A DNA stretch of 64,000 bases. Source: Microbacterium sp. zg-B96. GTDB taxonomy: Bacteria > Actinomycetota > Actinomycetes > Actinomycetales > Microbacteriaceae. Where the stretch lies: contig NZ_CP126738.1 of the NCBI RefSeq assembly GCF_030246865.1, positions 2,170,001-2,234,000 on the forward strand, written 5' to 3'. Of this stretch, positions 50,530 to 59,028 are shown one piece after another (within the stretch, counting starts at the first letter, position 1; each line of letters opens with the position of its first letter). Below the pieces are notes generated by a model. That model saw only the letters and a list, made by a program, of their open reading frames with translations, had not been told where the DNA came from and did no database searches. A program made the position numbers and the translations under genes.

Positions 50530-50853
50530 ATGCCCACCTACGCGTATGCCTGCAAGCAGTGCGGCCACCGCTTCGACGCCGTCCAGTCCTTCGCCGAACC
50601 CTCCCTCACCGAATGCCCCGAGTGCGGCGGCGCCCTGCGCAAGGAGTACGGCCAGATCGGCGTGACCTTCAACGGATCAGGCTTCTACCGCACCGATTCC
50701 CGCGCCGATTCCGCGAAGAGCGGCGGCGCGAAGAAGGACGGCGGCGCCAAGAAGGATGCCGGCTCGTCCAGCACCCCCGGTTCCACATCGACGTCTTCTC
50801 CCGCATCATCGTCTGCAGGGGCATCCGCCTCGCCCGCTCCGTCGGGATCCTGA
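50530..50853 (+). CDS. FmdB family zinc-ribbon protein
   Basis: 107 residues. The N-terminal zinc ribbon MPTYAYACKQCGHRFDAVQS and TECPECGGALRK (two CxxC pairs) precedes a low-complexity tail rich in Ser, Ala, Gly and Lys, likely disordered. Proposed as a regulatory or chaperone-like protein; the role is unproven. It lies between the cyclo-ligase and mscL genes on one apparent transcript. Confidence 0.9.
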   Translation: MPTYAYACKQCGHRFDAVQSFAEPSLTECPECGGALRKEYGQIGVTFNGSGFYRTDSRADSAKSGGAKKDGGAKKDAGSSSTPGSTSTSSPASSSAGASASPAPSGS

Positions 50854-50886
50854 CCGGCCATGGCCGGCAAGACGAAGGGAGTCCTC

Positions 50887-51294
50887 TTGATCAAGGGCTT
50901 CAAAGATTTCATCATGCGCGGCAACGTCATCGACCTGGCCGTCGCGGTGGTCATCGGCAGTGCGTTCACCACGGTCGTCAACTCGATCGTCTCCAGCATC
51001 ATCGATCCGATCGTCGCGCTGTTCTATCAGGAGAGCGCGACAGGCGAGATCGGACCGACTTTCTTCGGCATCTACGGCCAAGAGGTGACGTTCCCCCTGG
51101 GGGATCTCATCAGCGCGATCATCAGCTTCTTCGCCGTGGCCCTCGTGGTCTACTTCGTGTTCGTCGTCCCGATGAACCGGTGGAAGGAACGTCAGGCCCG
51201 CAAGGCCGGCGTCGTCGAGGAGGCGGAGAAGATGCCCACCGAGCAGGACCTGCTCATGCAGATCCGCGACCTGCTCGAGAAGCAGCGCACGTAG
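50887..51294 (+). CDS. mscL: Large-conductance mechanosensitive channel
   Basis: About 135 residues. First helix KGFKDFIMRGNVIDLAVAVVIG with the pore-gate pattern, periplasmic loop around IDPIVALFYQ, second helix LISAIISFFAVALVVYFVFV and a C-terminal helical bundle (EQDLLMQIRDLLEKQ). Releases solutes on hypo-osmotic shock. TTG at 50887 is chosen because AAGGGAG lies 6 nt upstream and it gives the family N-terminus; ATG 50860 would add nine residues without a ribosome site. Confidence 0.93.
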   Translation: MIKGFKDFIMRGNVIDLAVAVVIGSAFTTVVNSIVSSIIDPIVALFYQESATGEIGPTFFGIYGQEVTFPLGDLISAIISFFAVALVVYFVFVVPMNRWKERQARKAGVVEEAEKMPTEQDLLMQIRDLLEKQRT

Positions 51295-51303
51295 GCGCTG
51301 CAC

Positions 51304-51504
51304 TCAATAGTGCGGCGGAACGTCTCGCCGCAATTGCTCGTCATTCGGCCCGGATGCCGCTTTCTCACCCGGTAAGGGCGAGGCGGTGTCCGGGTCGTTT
51401 TCGTCTGCCGTCACCGGTTCGACGTCCGTCCCCGGCGCCGGCGTGAGCTTGGCCCGGCGTGCGCCTGGCACCCGCTGGATGCGTTGCCGATCAGTCGATG
51501 ACAT
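51304..51504 (-). CDS. Small conserved protein, 66 residues, coupled to the DUF4011-type gene
   Basis: ATG 51502-51504 lies inside the end of the giant upstream gene (14-nt overlap). It reads SSTDRQRIQRVPGARRAKLT and ends GPNDEQLRRDVPPHY, hydrophilic and probably disordered. I recall similar short proteins with a terminal DVPPHY motif in Microbacteriaceae; no function is known. The overlap suggests translational coupling, so it may be a partner of the large protein. Confidence 0.72.
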   Translation of the reverse strand: MSSTDRQRIQRVPGARRAKLTPAPGTDVEPVTADENDPDTASPLPGEKAASGPNDEQLRRDVPPHY

Positions 51505-54500
51505 CGATCGGCTGCGTCGTGGTGTCTGCGGTGGGCGTCTCGGGCTGCACGCCCAGGATGCCGGCCACGCGCGCGGCGACACCTGCCGGATCGCTGTACA
51601 GATCGAAGGCGTGCACGCGCACGTAGTGCCAGCCGAGGCGGCGCAGGATCAGCGGTCGCAGCCGCAGCGCCTCGCGCAGCGACTCGCCGGTGGCCTCGGG
51701 GTCGCTCTCGGCGACCACCGCCTTGCCGCGGTACTGCGCCACCAGCGGCAGCAGGCCCCGGTAGTCGACGTCGACCGCGACGCCCAGGCGGCGCAGCTCG
51801 CGGGCGAGGGCGAGGGTGAGCGGGTCGGCCAGATCCTCCAGCCGGGCCTCCCGCGATCGCGCGGCGATGCCGCCGAGGATCGACATGAGGGTGGACGCGC
51901 CGTACTCCAGGCGCCCGTCGTCGAAAGCAGAGGGGCGGATCGAGGAGACGATCACCATCGACCGGCGCGCGCGGGTCATGCCCACCGTCAGCAGCCGTTC
52001 GCCGTCGGGGGTGGACAGGTCGCCGAAGTCGCTGAGCACGCGGCCGTGCCGGGTCAGTCCGAAGCCGAGCGAGAAGATCACGCGGTCGCGGCTTTCGGCG
52101 ACCGACTCTTCCAGCGTGAGTACGGCGAAGGGCTCCGCGGTGTCACGGGAGAGGAAGTCGGCCACGTCCGACCGCCCGGCGAATGCGCGTTCCACGGCGG
52201 CGCGCACGCGTTCGGCGTGCCGTGCGCTGGCGGTGACGACCATGAGCGATTCGGAGCCGCGGTTCACAGCGTGCTCGACCACGAGGGTCACCACGCGGGC
52301 GACCTCGGCGTCGGGGCTCTCGACCGCACCGGTGACGGGGTCGGGTGCACCGACGCCGCCCTCGACGTAGTCCACGCCCAGGCTGCCGCGGCCGAGGTAG
52401 GACCCCGCCCACGGCAGGGAGATGATCTCGCCGCCGTAGAAGGCGTCGTTGACGAGCTCGGCGAGGTCTTCGCCGCCGGCGCGGTAGCTGCGGGTGAGCG
52501 TCTCCACCGGCAGGATCTCGGCGAGGCGCTCGAACACGCTCGGCTCGTCGGTGTCCACGGCTGGTTCGTCGTCTTCCACGGTGCCCGGCAGCGCCGCCGA
52601 CACGCGGAACGGCGTCGGCTTCTGCGTGACCGGGTCGCCCAGCAGCACGACCTGCTGGCCGCGGCGCAGGGCCGGTGCCGCCTCGGCAAGGCTGAGCGCG
52701 GCGGCATCCGCCACGATCACGACGTCGAATTCGGGGTGGTCGGGGATCTGCGGCACCTCGTACGGCGACGCCAGCCACACCGGGGCGAGCGTGCGCATGA
52801 GCGTGGGCGCATAGGCGGAGAGCTCCTCCGCACTGGCGGACCCCTCCCGCAGCGCCTGCTTGAGCGAGGCGGCTTCGACCGGCTCGTCGACGATCGCGAT
52901 CTTCCAGCGGGTTGCCAGTTGTGCGGCAAGCAACGGGCCGGAAGCCGCGGCGTGGGCCTCGTCGACCAGGCGGAAGTCCCGCTCCAGACGGTCGACCACG
53001 GTGGTGTTCGCGCCGAGCAGCGCACGGTCGCTGCGCAGCAGATACTCGAGCGCCGACTGCCACCAGGCGAACTCGAGCTCGGCGCCGACCTGGTCTTCGG
53101 GGACGTGCCGCACCGACAGGTCGGCCAGCAGTGGTTCCAGCCCCAGCTCGGCCAGGCGGGTGCGCAGCGTGGCGCGCTCGACGAGGTTGTCGAACACGTC
53201 GGACTTGGCGGCGAGGCTCGCGAGCGTGCGCAGCAGTTGCGGGATCGGCAGCTGGGCCAGCGAGTCGGTCGCGCGGCGACCGAGCACGGCGTCGAGTTGA
53301 GCGAGGTCGGCGTCCACGCGCTGCCACGCGGTGTACACGTCGGCCAGGCCCAGCGGGACCTCCGGGAGCGTCCCCGGCTCGACGTAGCGCTGCCACTCGG
53401 CGCGCTGCTGCTGTACGCGCAGAAGGCCGGCGTGCATGTCGGTGACGTGCATGCCGGGGCGCACGTATTCGCGGGCGAGGTTCTTCAAGCGCCGGCGGTT
53501 CGCACCGGTCATGTTGGGCGCATCGCGCCGCGGCCCGTGGGCCTGGATGAGCTCGCCCAGGGGACGTTCGAACACCGTCAGGCTGAACCGGTCGAGCGAG
53601 TCGCGCATCCCCTGCAGCAGGCGCAGGTGCCCGCCCAGTTCCGCGATCGTCTGGAACGGCCGCATCCGCGTCTGCCCGATCAGCTCGTAGCCGCGCGAGA
53701 GCAGCCCGGGTACGTCGGTGCGCTGCAGGCGGGAGGCCAGGGCGTGCGTGGCGCGGGCGTCTTCGGTCGTGGCGAAGCTCACGCCGTACCAGGGCGAATC
53801 GTCGGGGCCGAAGCGGAACTCGCCCAGCCGTGCGGCCGACGAGAGCATGGTCGCCGCCTCGGCGCGCCGCGTCGACAGCCGCACCAGCGTGGTGAGGTCC
53901 AGCCGGGCGGTGGTCGAGGGCTGCGGCGTCCGTGCCGCGAGGGTGGTCAGGGTGCGCAGCGCCTCCAGCGGCGAGACGCCGATGGTGGGATGCCGCGTGG
54001 TCAGTGCGCCGCGATAGTCGCGCAGCACGCTGCGCAGCCGCACCAGCGCGTCGTCGATGTCGGCGACCTTGGGCTGCTCGGCCTTCTCGTTGCGGGCGAT
54101 GGCGCGCACGAGGTCGCGGTGCAGCTGGCGGGGCGAGACGGCGAGGCCGGGCAGGCCGATGCCGGCCAGCCGATGCCGCACGCCCTCGAGGGTGGAGCGG
54201 CGGGCGCTGACGACAAGTACGCGCTTGCCCTCCTGCACGAGGGTGCCGATGGCGTTGATGACGGTCTGGGTGCCGCCGGTGCCGGGGAGCGTATGCACGG
54301 CGAGCGAGTGTCCGGCGGCGATGCGGGCCAGCACGCCCTCCTGCTCGGCATCGGCGTCCAGCAGCAACGTGTCGGCGGCGGGGGGCCGCTCGTCGGCATT
54401 GTGCGTCTTCGGCAGCGGGCGAGCCGCCGTCAGGCGCTCGCGGTCGGCAGGGTGACCGGCCAGGGCATTGAGCACCGGGTGGTCCAGATGCGCGGCATCC

Positions 54501-55219
54501 GACTCCATCGCCGAGCCGACGTCGGCGAAGGTCGACACGACGAGCCTCGGCTGCACGGTGAAGGTGGGGATGCGCGCGGTCAGCGCGCGCAGGTGGTCGA
54601 TGACCGGCTGCGGCTTGAACACGCCGCCGTCGTAGGCGAGGGCGGCCAGCGCACGGCCGTCGACCTCGATGCCGAAGTGGGTCCGCGCGGCGCGCACCAG
54701 TTCGGGGTTGATGGTGAACGAACCGTGCAGCTTGAGTTCGAAGTCGGAGTGATGGCGGCGGATGGCCAGCGGCCGCAGCAGCACTGGTGCGTTGCAGACA
54801 AGTCCGCCCAGTCGCCAGGTCGCCAGTCCCACGGCGAGGTTGACGGTGTCCAGTCCCCGCGCGGTGCGCAGTTCCACGTCGCGGGCGGTGATCCGCTCGG
54901 CGGCCAGGCGCGCTCCCCGCAGGGCCACCTCGTCGCGGAACAGGTTGGACAGCAGCGTCGAGCGCCCGGTGATGAACTGCGGCAGGCTGCCGGGGTGCGC
55001 CTTGGTGATCTCGATGCCGGCGTCGCCGGCGTCGGCGTAGTGCAGCAGGCTCGAACGCCCGCCCAGACCCGCGGACTGCTGGCGCAGCCGCACGCGCTCG
55101 GACTCGGCGACGTGCGTCACGACGACTCCGGGCTCGGCAAGCCCGAGGTCGCTCGGCGACACGGTCGCCTGTTCCGCCTCAGCGGTGCCGACCGTCGTAA
55201 TACCCTCTCCGCGCCACAC
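51491..55219 (-). CDS. DUF4011-type DNA2/NAM7-like helicase relative with degenerate ATPase motifs
   Basis: 1242 residues. N-terminal DUF4011-like module (NLAVGLATWRLGGLVCNAPV, SFTINPELVRAARTHFGIEV). SF1 helicase core at 300-370 and about 820-1120, then a C-terminal REase_MTES_1575-like PD-(D/E)XK region (RPLILRRLGWHYVRVHAFDL). The Walker A site reads PGTGGTQT at 312-319, Gly316 replacing the essential lysine. Walker B reads VVIVADAAAL instead of DE-containing. LGDPVTQKPTPF, SYRAGGEDLAELVNDAFYGG and VGMTRARRSMVIV remain. It is therefore probably not an active helicase. GTG start chosen from the TAGTCT box 7 nt upstream. Confidence 0.85.
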   Translation of the reverse strand: MWRGEGITTVGTAEAEQATVSPSDLGLAEPGVVVTHVAESERVRLRQQSAGLGGRSSLLHYADAGDAGIEITKAHPGSLPQFITGRSTLLSNLFRDEVALRGARLAAERITARDVELRTARGLDTVNLAVGLATWRLGGLVCNAPVLLRPLAIRRHHSDFELKLHGSFTINPELVRAARTHFGIEVDGRALAALAYDGGVFKPQPVIDHLRALTARIPTFTVQPRLVVSTFADVGSAMESDAAHLDHPVLNALAGHPADRERLTAARPLPKTHNADERPPAADTLLLDADAEQEGVLARIAAGHSLAVHTLPGTGGTQTVINAIGTLVQEGKRVLVVSARRSTLEGVRHRLAGIGLPGLAVSPRQLHRDLVRAIARNEKAEQPKVADIDDALVRLRSVLRDYRGALTTRHPTIGVSPLEALRTLTTLAARTPQPSTTARLDLTTLVRLSTRRAEAATMLSSAARLGEFRFGPDDSPWYGVSFATTEDARATHALASRLQRTDVPGLLSRGYELIGQTRMRPFQTIAELGGHLRLLQGMRDSLDRFSLTVFERPLGELIQAHGPRRDAPNMTGANRRRLKNLAREYVRPGMHVTDMHAGLLRVQQQRAEWQRYVEPGTLPEVPLGLADVYTAWQRVDADLAQLDAVLGRRATDSLAQLPIPQLLRTLASLAAKSDVFDNLVERATLRTRLAELGLEPLLADLSVRHVPEDQVGAELEFAWWQSALEYLLRSDRALLGANTTVVDRLERDFRLVDEAHAAASGPLLAAQLATRWKIAIVDEPVEAASLKQALREGSASAEELSAYAPTLMRTLAPVWLASPYEVPQIPDHPEFDVVIVADAAALSLAEAAPALRRGQQVVLLGDPVTQKPTPFRVSAALPGTVEDDEPAVDTDEPSVFERLAEILPVETLTRSYRAGGEDLAELVNDAFYGGEIISLPWAGSYLGRGSLGVDYVEGGVGAPDPVTGAVESPDAEVARVVTLVVEHAVNRGSESLMVVTASARHAERVRAAVERAFAGRSDVADFLSRDTAEPFAVLTLEESVAESRDRVIFSLGFGLTRHGRVLSDFGDLSTPDGERLLTVGMTRARRSMVIVSSIRPSAFDDGRLEYGASTLMSILGGIAARSREARLEDLADPLTLALARELRRLGVAVDVDYRGLLPLVAQYRGKAVVAESDPEATGESLREALRLRPLILRRLGWHYVRVHAFDLYSDPAGVAARVAGILGVQPETPTADTTTQPIDVID

Positions 55220-55226
55220 ACGAGCC

Positions 55227-55232
55227 AGACTA
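55227..55232 (-). promoter_or_regulatory. Leaderless -10 box TAGTCT
   Basis: TAGTCT on minus ends 7 nt before the GTG at 55219. Confidence 0.55.
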
Positions 55233-55395
55233 GGTGGCGCACGCCAGGTATGCCGGACGCGGGCCCGAGTTTCGCGGTATTGCCAAACACGCCGCGCCAT
55301 CGGCGCTTCCTGCACAGGCCCGTGTCGCTGGTGCCTCTCCCCCGATCGGCCGGTCGTCCCCGACGGCGGTCGCAGCGACGGGCCAGGATGGGCAG

Positions 55396-55905
55396 ATGAC
55401 CTCGACAGTGTTCTCGGTGCACCCGACACCGATCGGCCAGGCCCTCGTCGTGGTGAGCGATGAGGGCCTGGTCGCCCTGCAAATCCTCGACGGTCCGCAC
55501 GACGACGCGCTGGCCGAACTCACCGCCGCGCTGCACGGCGTGCCCGAGCACGATCCGGATGCCACGACGCCTGTCACCGGTCAGATCGACGAGTACTTCG
55601 CCGGCCGGCGCCGCGAGTTCGACATCGCGCTGGACTGGCAACTGGTGCGGGGCTTCGTCCGTGAGGCGCTGCAGGCGGTGTGCGAGATCCCCTACGGCCA
55701 GACGGCGTCGTACGGCGAGGTCGCGATCGCGACCGGTCATGTCCGTGCGCATCGGGCGGTGGGCAGCGCATGCGCCCGCACCCCGATATCGATCGTCGTC
55801 CCCGCCCACCGCGTCGTGCGCGCCGACGGGTCGATCGGCGAGTACGGCGGTCACCCGGAGCTCAAACGCTTCCTGCTCGATCTGGAAGCCGCGGCGGGCG
55901 AGTAG
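55396..55905 (+). CDS. Alkyltransferase-like protein (Ogt/MGMT homologue lacking the acceptor cysteine)
   Basis: 169 residues with both the Ogt N-terminal domain (VFSVHPTPIGQALVVVSDEG) and the DNA-binding domain (EIPYGQTASYGEVAIATGHV; RAVGSACARTP; GSIGEYGGHPELKRFLLDLE). The invariant PCHRV reads VVPAHRVV, so the alkyl-accepting cysteine is alanine and direct reversal of O6-alkylguanine is impossible. Cys-less homologues (ATL proteins; one in Thermus also has alanine) bind the lesion and hand it to nucleotide excision repair, the likely role here. A CAGGAT box lies 6 nt before the ATG. Confidence 0.88.
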   Translation: MTSTVFSVHPTPIGQALVVVSDEGLVALQILDGPHDDALAELTAALHGVPEHDPDATTPVTGQIDEYFAGRRREFDIALDWQLVRGFVREALQAVCEIPYGQTASYGEVAIATGHVRAHRAVGSACARTPISIVVPAHRVVRADGSIGEYGGHPELKRFLLDLEAAAGE

Positions 55906-55917
55906 GCCGCCCGCGCC

Positions 55918-55954
55918 GACAACGGCCCCGGGCACTGTGCCCGGGGCCGTTGTC
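55918..55954. terminator. Bidirectional terminator hairpin
   Basis: GACAACGGCCCCGGGCAC (55918-55935) is the exact complement of 55937-55954, giving a very stable stem between the convergent ATL and symporter genes. Confidence 0.75.
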
Positions 55955-55967
55955 GGGACGTGACGCG

Positions 55968-57584
55968 TCAGTGGTGGGTTGCCTTCTCGGCACCGAAGCC
56001 GGTGAGCGAACGCACCTCCATCTCCGCGGCAAGCCGCGGGTCTTCCTTGCGGCGCGAGGTGACCGTGCCGAGCCAGCCCAGGAAGAACCCGAGCGGGATC
56101 GAGACGATGCCCGGGTTGTTCAGCGGCCAGATGGCCGGGCCGGTGCCCTTGAACACACTCGTCTCGGTGCCCCAGAACACCGGCGAGAGCACGATGAGGA
56201 TGACGGCTGCCGCCAGTCCCCCGTACATGCTCCACACCGCGCCGCGGGTGTTGAACTTGCGCCAGAACAGCGAGTAGAGGATGGTCGGCAGGTTCGCCGA
56301 GGCGGCCACCGCGAACGCCAGCGCCACGAGGAACGCGACGTTCTGCCCCTGCACGCCGATGCCGCCCAGGATGGACAGCACGCCGATGACGACCACTGTG
56401 CGCCGCGCGACCTTGACCTCGCCGTCCGGCGGCACCTCGCCCTTCTTGACGACGTTCGCGTAGATGTCGTGTGCGAAGGATGCCGCCGCCGTGATCGTCA
56501 GGCCCGCCACGACCGCGAGGATCGTCGCGAACGCCACTGCCGAGATGAACCCCAGCAGCACAGGGCCGCCGAGGGCGAACGCCAGCAGCGGGGCGGCCGA
56601 GTTGACTCCACCCGGCGCCGCCGCGATCGTCTCCGGTCCCACCAGCGCCCCGGCACCGTAGCCGAGAACCAGCGTGAGCAGGTAGAACAGGCCGATCAGC
56701 CAGATCGCCCACACCACGGAGCGACGCGCCTCCTTGGCGGTCGGCACCGTGTAGAAGCGCATCAGCACGTGCGGCAGGCCCGCCGTACCCAGCACCAGCG
56801 CGATCGCGAGAGAGATGAAGTCCCACGGGTTGGCGCCGTACTGCAGCCCCGGCCCGAGGATGTCCTCGCCCGCCGGCGACGCCGCCACGGCCGATTCCAG
56901 GAGCGTGTTGAGGCTGAAGCCGTGAATGGCAAGCACCCAGATCGTCATGACCAGCGCCCCGCCGATCAGGAGGAACGCCTTCACGATCTGCACCCAGGTG
57001 GTGCCCTTCATGCCGCCGACCAGCACGTAGACGATCATCAGCACGCCGACGACCGCCACGACGATGGACTGCCCGATGGGCTCGTCGATGCCCAGCAGCA
57101 GCGAGACGAGCCCGCCGGCACCGGCCATCTGCGCCAGCAGATAGAAGAAGCACACCGCGAGCGTCGTGAGCGCGGCGGCCATGCGCACCGGGGCCTGCTT
57201 CAGCCGGAACGACAGCACGTCGGCCATCGTGAACTTTCCGGTGTTGCGCATGAGCTCCGCCACCAGCAGCAGAGCCACCAGCCACGCCACGAGGAACCCG
57301 ATGGAGTAGAGGAATCCGTCGTACCCGTTGATCGCGATGGCGCCGCAGATGCCGAGGAACGACGCTGCCGACAGGTAGTCGCCGGAGATCGCGAAGCCGT
57401 TCTGCGGGCCGGTGAACGAGCGCCCGGCGGCGTAGTAATCCGCCGCGGTCTTGTTGTTGCGGCTGGCCCTGATGACGATGAACAGGGTCACCGCGACGAA
57501 GGCCCCGAAGATCGAGATGTTCAGGATGGGGTTGCTCTCCACCGTCTCGACGGCGGCGTCGATGGCACCGAAAATCTCGTTCAT
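55968..57584 (-). CDS. actP: Cation/acetate symporter (SSS family)
   Basis: 538-residue sodium:solute symporter with about 13 helices. ADYYAAGRSFTGPQNGFAIS and GDYLSAASFLGICGAIAING are the ActP hallmark; GTAGLPHVLMRFYTVPTAKE and GPAIWPLNNPGIVSIPLGFF are also family-specific. Imports acetate and related short monocarboxylates. Translationally coupled to the DUF485 gene (4-nt overlap). A RamA-like regulator lies divergently upstream, suggesting carbon-source control. Confidence 0.94.
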   Translation of the reverse strand: MNEIFGAIDAAVETVESNPILNISIFGAFVAVTLFIVIRASRNNKTAADYYAAGRSFTGPQNGFAISGDYLSAASFLGICGAIAINGYDGFLYSIGFLVAWLVALLLVAELMRNTGKFTMADVLSFRLKQAPVRMAAALTTLAVCFFYLLAQMAGAGGLVSLLLGIDEPIGQSIVVAVVGVLMIVYVLVGGMKGTTWVQIVKAFLLIGGALVMTIWVLAIHGFSLNTLLESAVAASPAGEDILGPGLQYGANPWDFISLAIALVLGTAGLPHVLMRFYTVPTAKEARRSVVWAIWLIGLFYLLTLVLGYGAGALVGPETIAAAPGGVNSAAPLLAFALGGPVLLGFISAVAFATILAVVAGLTITAAASFAHDIYANVVKKGEVPPDGEVKVARRTVVVIGVLSILGGIGVQGQNVAFLVALAFAVAASANLPTILYSLFWRKFNTRGAVWSMYGGLAAAVILIVLSPVFWGTETSVFKGTGPAIWPLNNPGIVSIPLGFFLGWLGTVTSRRKEDPRLAAEMEVRSLTGFGAEKATHH

Positions 57585-57931
57585 GCCGATGCCTCCCGGC
57601 TCTCGAGCTCGTCACGGATCGCCTCGGACTGCGGGTCGAGCTTGCGGTTGGCGTACCAGACGTAGGTCATCGTGATTGCGAAAGTGGTGACGAACTGGCC
57701 GAGGCCGAACAGCAGGCCGACGGTGATGTCACCCCAGACCCGCTGGCTCATGAATTCCGTCGCGAACGACGACAGCAACACGTACACGAAATACCAGACG
57801 AGAAAGGCGACGGCCAGCGGAAACACGAAGCTGCGATGGCTGCGCTTGAGTGCGCGGAATTGCGGCGAGTCTTCCACCGCGATGTAGTCGATCACGCCCG
57901 GCGGGGCTGATTCGTGGGGTCGTGCGGTCAT
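57581..57931 (-). CDS. DUF485 domain membrane protein (symporter partner)
   Basis: 116 residues with two helices (FVFPLAVAFLVWYFVYVLLS and ITVGLLFGLGQFVTTFAITM), preceded by SPQFRALKRSHRSFVFP and followed by a cytosolic helix. DUF485 proteins (YjcH type) are almost always encoded directly before ActP symporters, as here, and probably assist their function or stability. ATG at 57931; its stop overlaps the actP start. Confidence 0.93.
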   Translation of the reverse strand: MTARPHESAPPGVIDYIAVEDSPQFRALKRSHRSFVFPLAVAFLVWYFVYVLLSSFATEFMSQRVWGDITVGLLFGLGQFVTTFAITMTYVWYANRKLDPQSEAIRDELESREASA

Positions 57932-58101
57932 CTGTGCGGCCTCCTTGCCACTCGTGCTGTCCGCTCGGGCACCGCCACTTTGCGGCGCCCATTGCGAGGG
58001 TGAGCACGCTGCCGAAACCCCGAAACCACCGCCCGGCTGCGTGATATCGTCGACGCTACGAAGGCGGCGACGAGGCCGTCACCCCCGGAAGTAGGTAGTG
58101 C

Positions 58102-58959
58102 GTGACGGCACCGACCGAAATCGAAAGCGACGATCAGCTCCTTGCGCGCGCCGTCGCAGACCTGTCCCGGCGCACGCGGTTCCCCGTGGTGTTCGCCGGT
58201 CTCGAGCATTCCGGCGCTGTCCATGTCAGTGCCATCGCGGGTGCTCGCACCCGCAGCATCGAAGGCCTCGTGGTGCAGGCCAACCGCGGTTTGGGGGGTG
58301 CCTCGTTCGTCGAGGGCCGTCCGCGGCTGGCGCTGGATTACCGCACGAGTCGCAGCATCACGCACGATTACGACCGCGCGATCCTCGGGGAAGGCATCTC
58401 GACGCTCCTCGCCGTCCCGGTGATGGTGGCGGGGCGGGCACGCGGGGTGTTCTACTGCGGGTCCTGGCACCGCTCCCCCGTGGGCGATGTGGTGTCGCGT
58501 CCGGCGTTCGCGGCCGCGGAGTCGCTCGCGACCGAACTGCGCGTGCGCGACGAGGTCCGCCGCCGCCTGGCACTGGCGCCGCCGACCCAGCCGATCGCCA
58601 CGCTTCCCACCGCAGCTCGGGAGGAGTTGCGAGAGAGCTACGCCGAACTGCGCAGCATCGCCGCCGCCGTGCAGGACAGCAGCATCCGCGACCGCCTGGC
58701 ACAGCTGGAGAAACGGCTCGCCGCCCTCTCGGCATCCGGGGGCGCGGCCACCCAAAAGGCCGACACCAGCCTGTCCCGCCGCGAGGTCGATGTGCTCGCG
58801 TGCTGTGCGCTCGGCTCCACCAATGCCGAAATCGCCCACGCGCTCGGGTTGAAAGAGGGGACCGTAAAGTCCTATCTCGCTTCGGCGATGTCGAAATTGG
58901 ATGCCTCGACCCGCCACGCAGCCGTTTTACGGGCCCGTCGTGTCGGTATTTTACCTTGA
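58102..58959 (+). CDS. RamA-like LuxR-type regulator with GAF-like domain
   Basis: 285 residues. An N-terminal GAF-like sensory domain (PVVFAGLEHSGAVHVSAIAG; GLGGASFVEGRPRLALDYRT) leads through a helix to a C-terminal LuxR helix-turn-helix: LSRREVDVLACCALGSTNAE and IAHALGLKEGTVKSYLASAM. Size and domain order match RamA of Corynebacterium glutamicum (about 282 residues), the regulator of acetate metabolism. Position divergent from actP supports control of acetate uptake. GTG start; GGAAGTAGG precedes it. The ligand is unknown. Confidence 0.85.
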   Translation: MTAPTEIESDDQLLARAVADLSRRTRFPVVFAGLEHSGAVHVSAIAGARTRSIEGLVVQANRGLGGASFVEGRPRLALDYRTSRSITHDYDRAILGEGISTLLAVPVMVAGRARGVFYCGSWHRSPVGDVVSRPAFAAAESLATELRVRDEVRRRLALAPPTQPIATLPTAAREELRESYAELRSIAAAVQDSSIRDRLAQLEKRLAALSASGGAATQKADTSLSRREVDVLACCALGSTNAEIAHALGLKEGTVKSYLASAMSKLDASTRHAAVLRARRVGILP

Positions 58960-59015
58960 TATCCCGCTGATCCCCGCTTGCAACGAGCCCACTGTCGCGA
59001 CCGCGTCTTGGCAAG

Positions 59016-59021
59016 TAATGT
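59016..59021 (+). promoter_or_regulatory. Leaderless -10 box TAATGT
   Basis: TAATGT ends 7 nt before the lsr2 ATG at 59029. Confidence 0.6.
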
Positions 59022-59028
59022 GTCCCGC

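Noticed and set aside
51386..55399. A 1337-codon open frame on plus antisense to the DUF4011-type gene
   Set aside because: Low-complexity translation without domains; the minus frame has recognisable helicase-family motifs.
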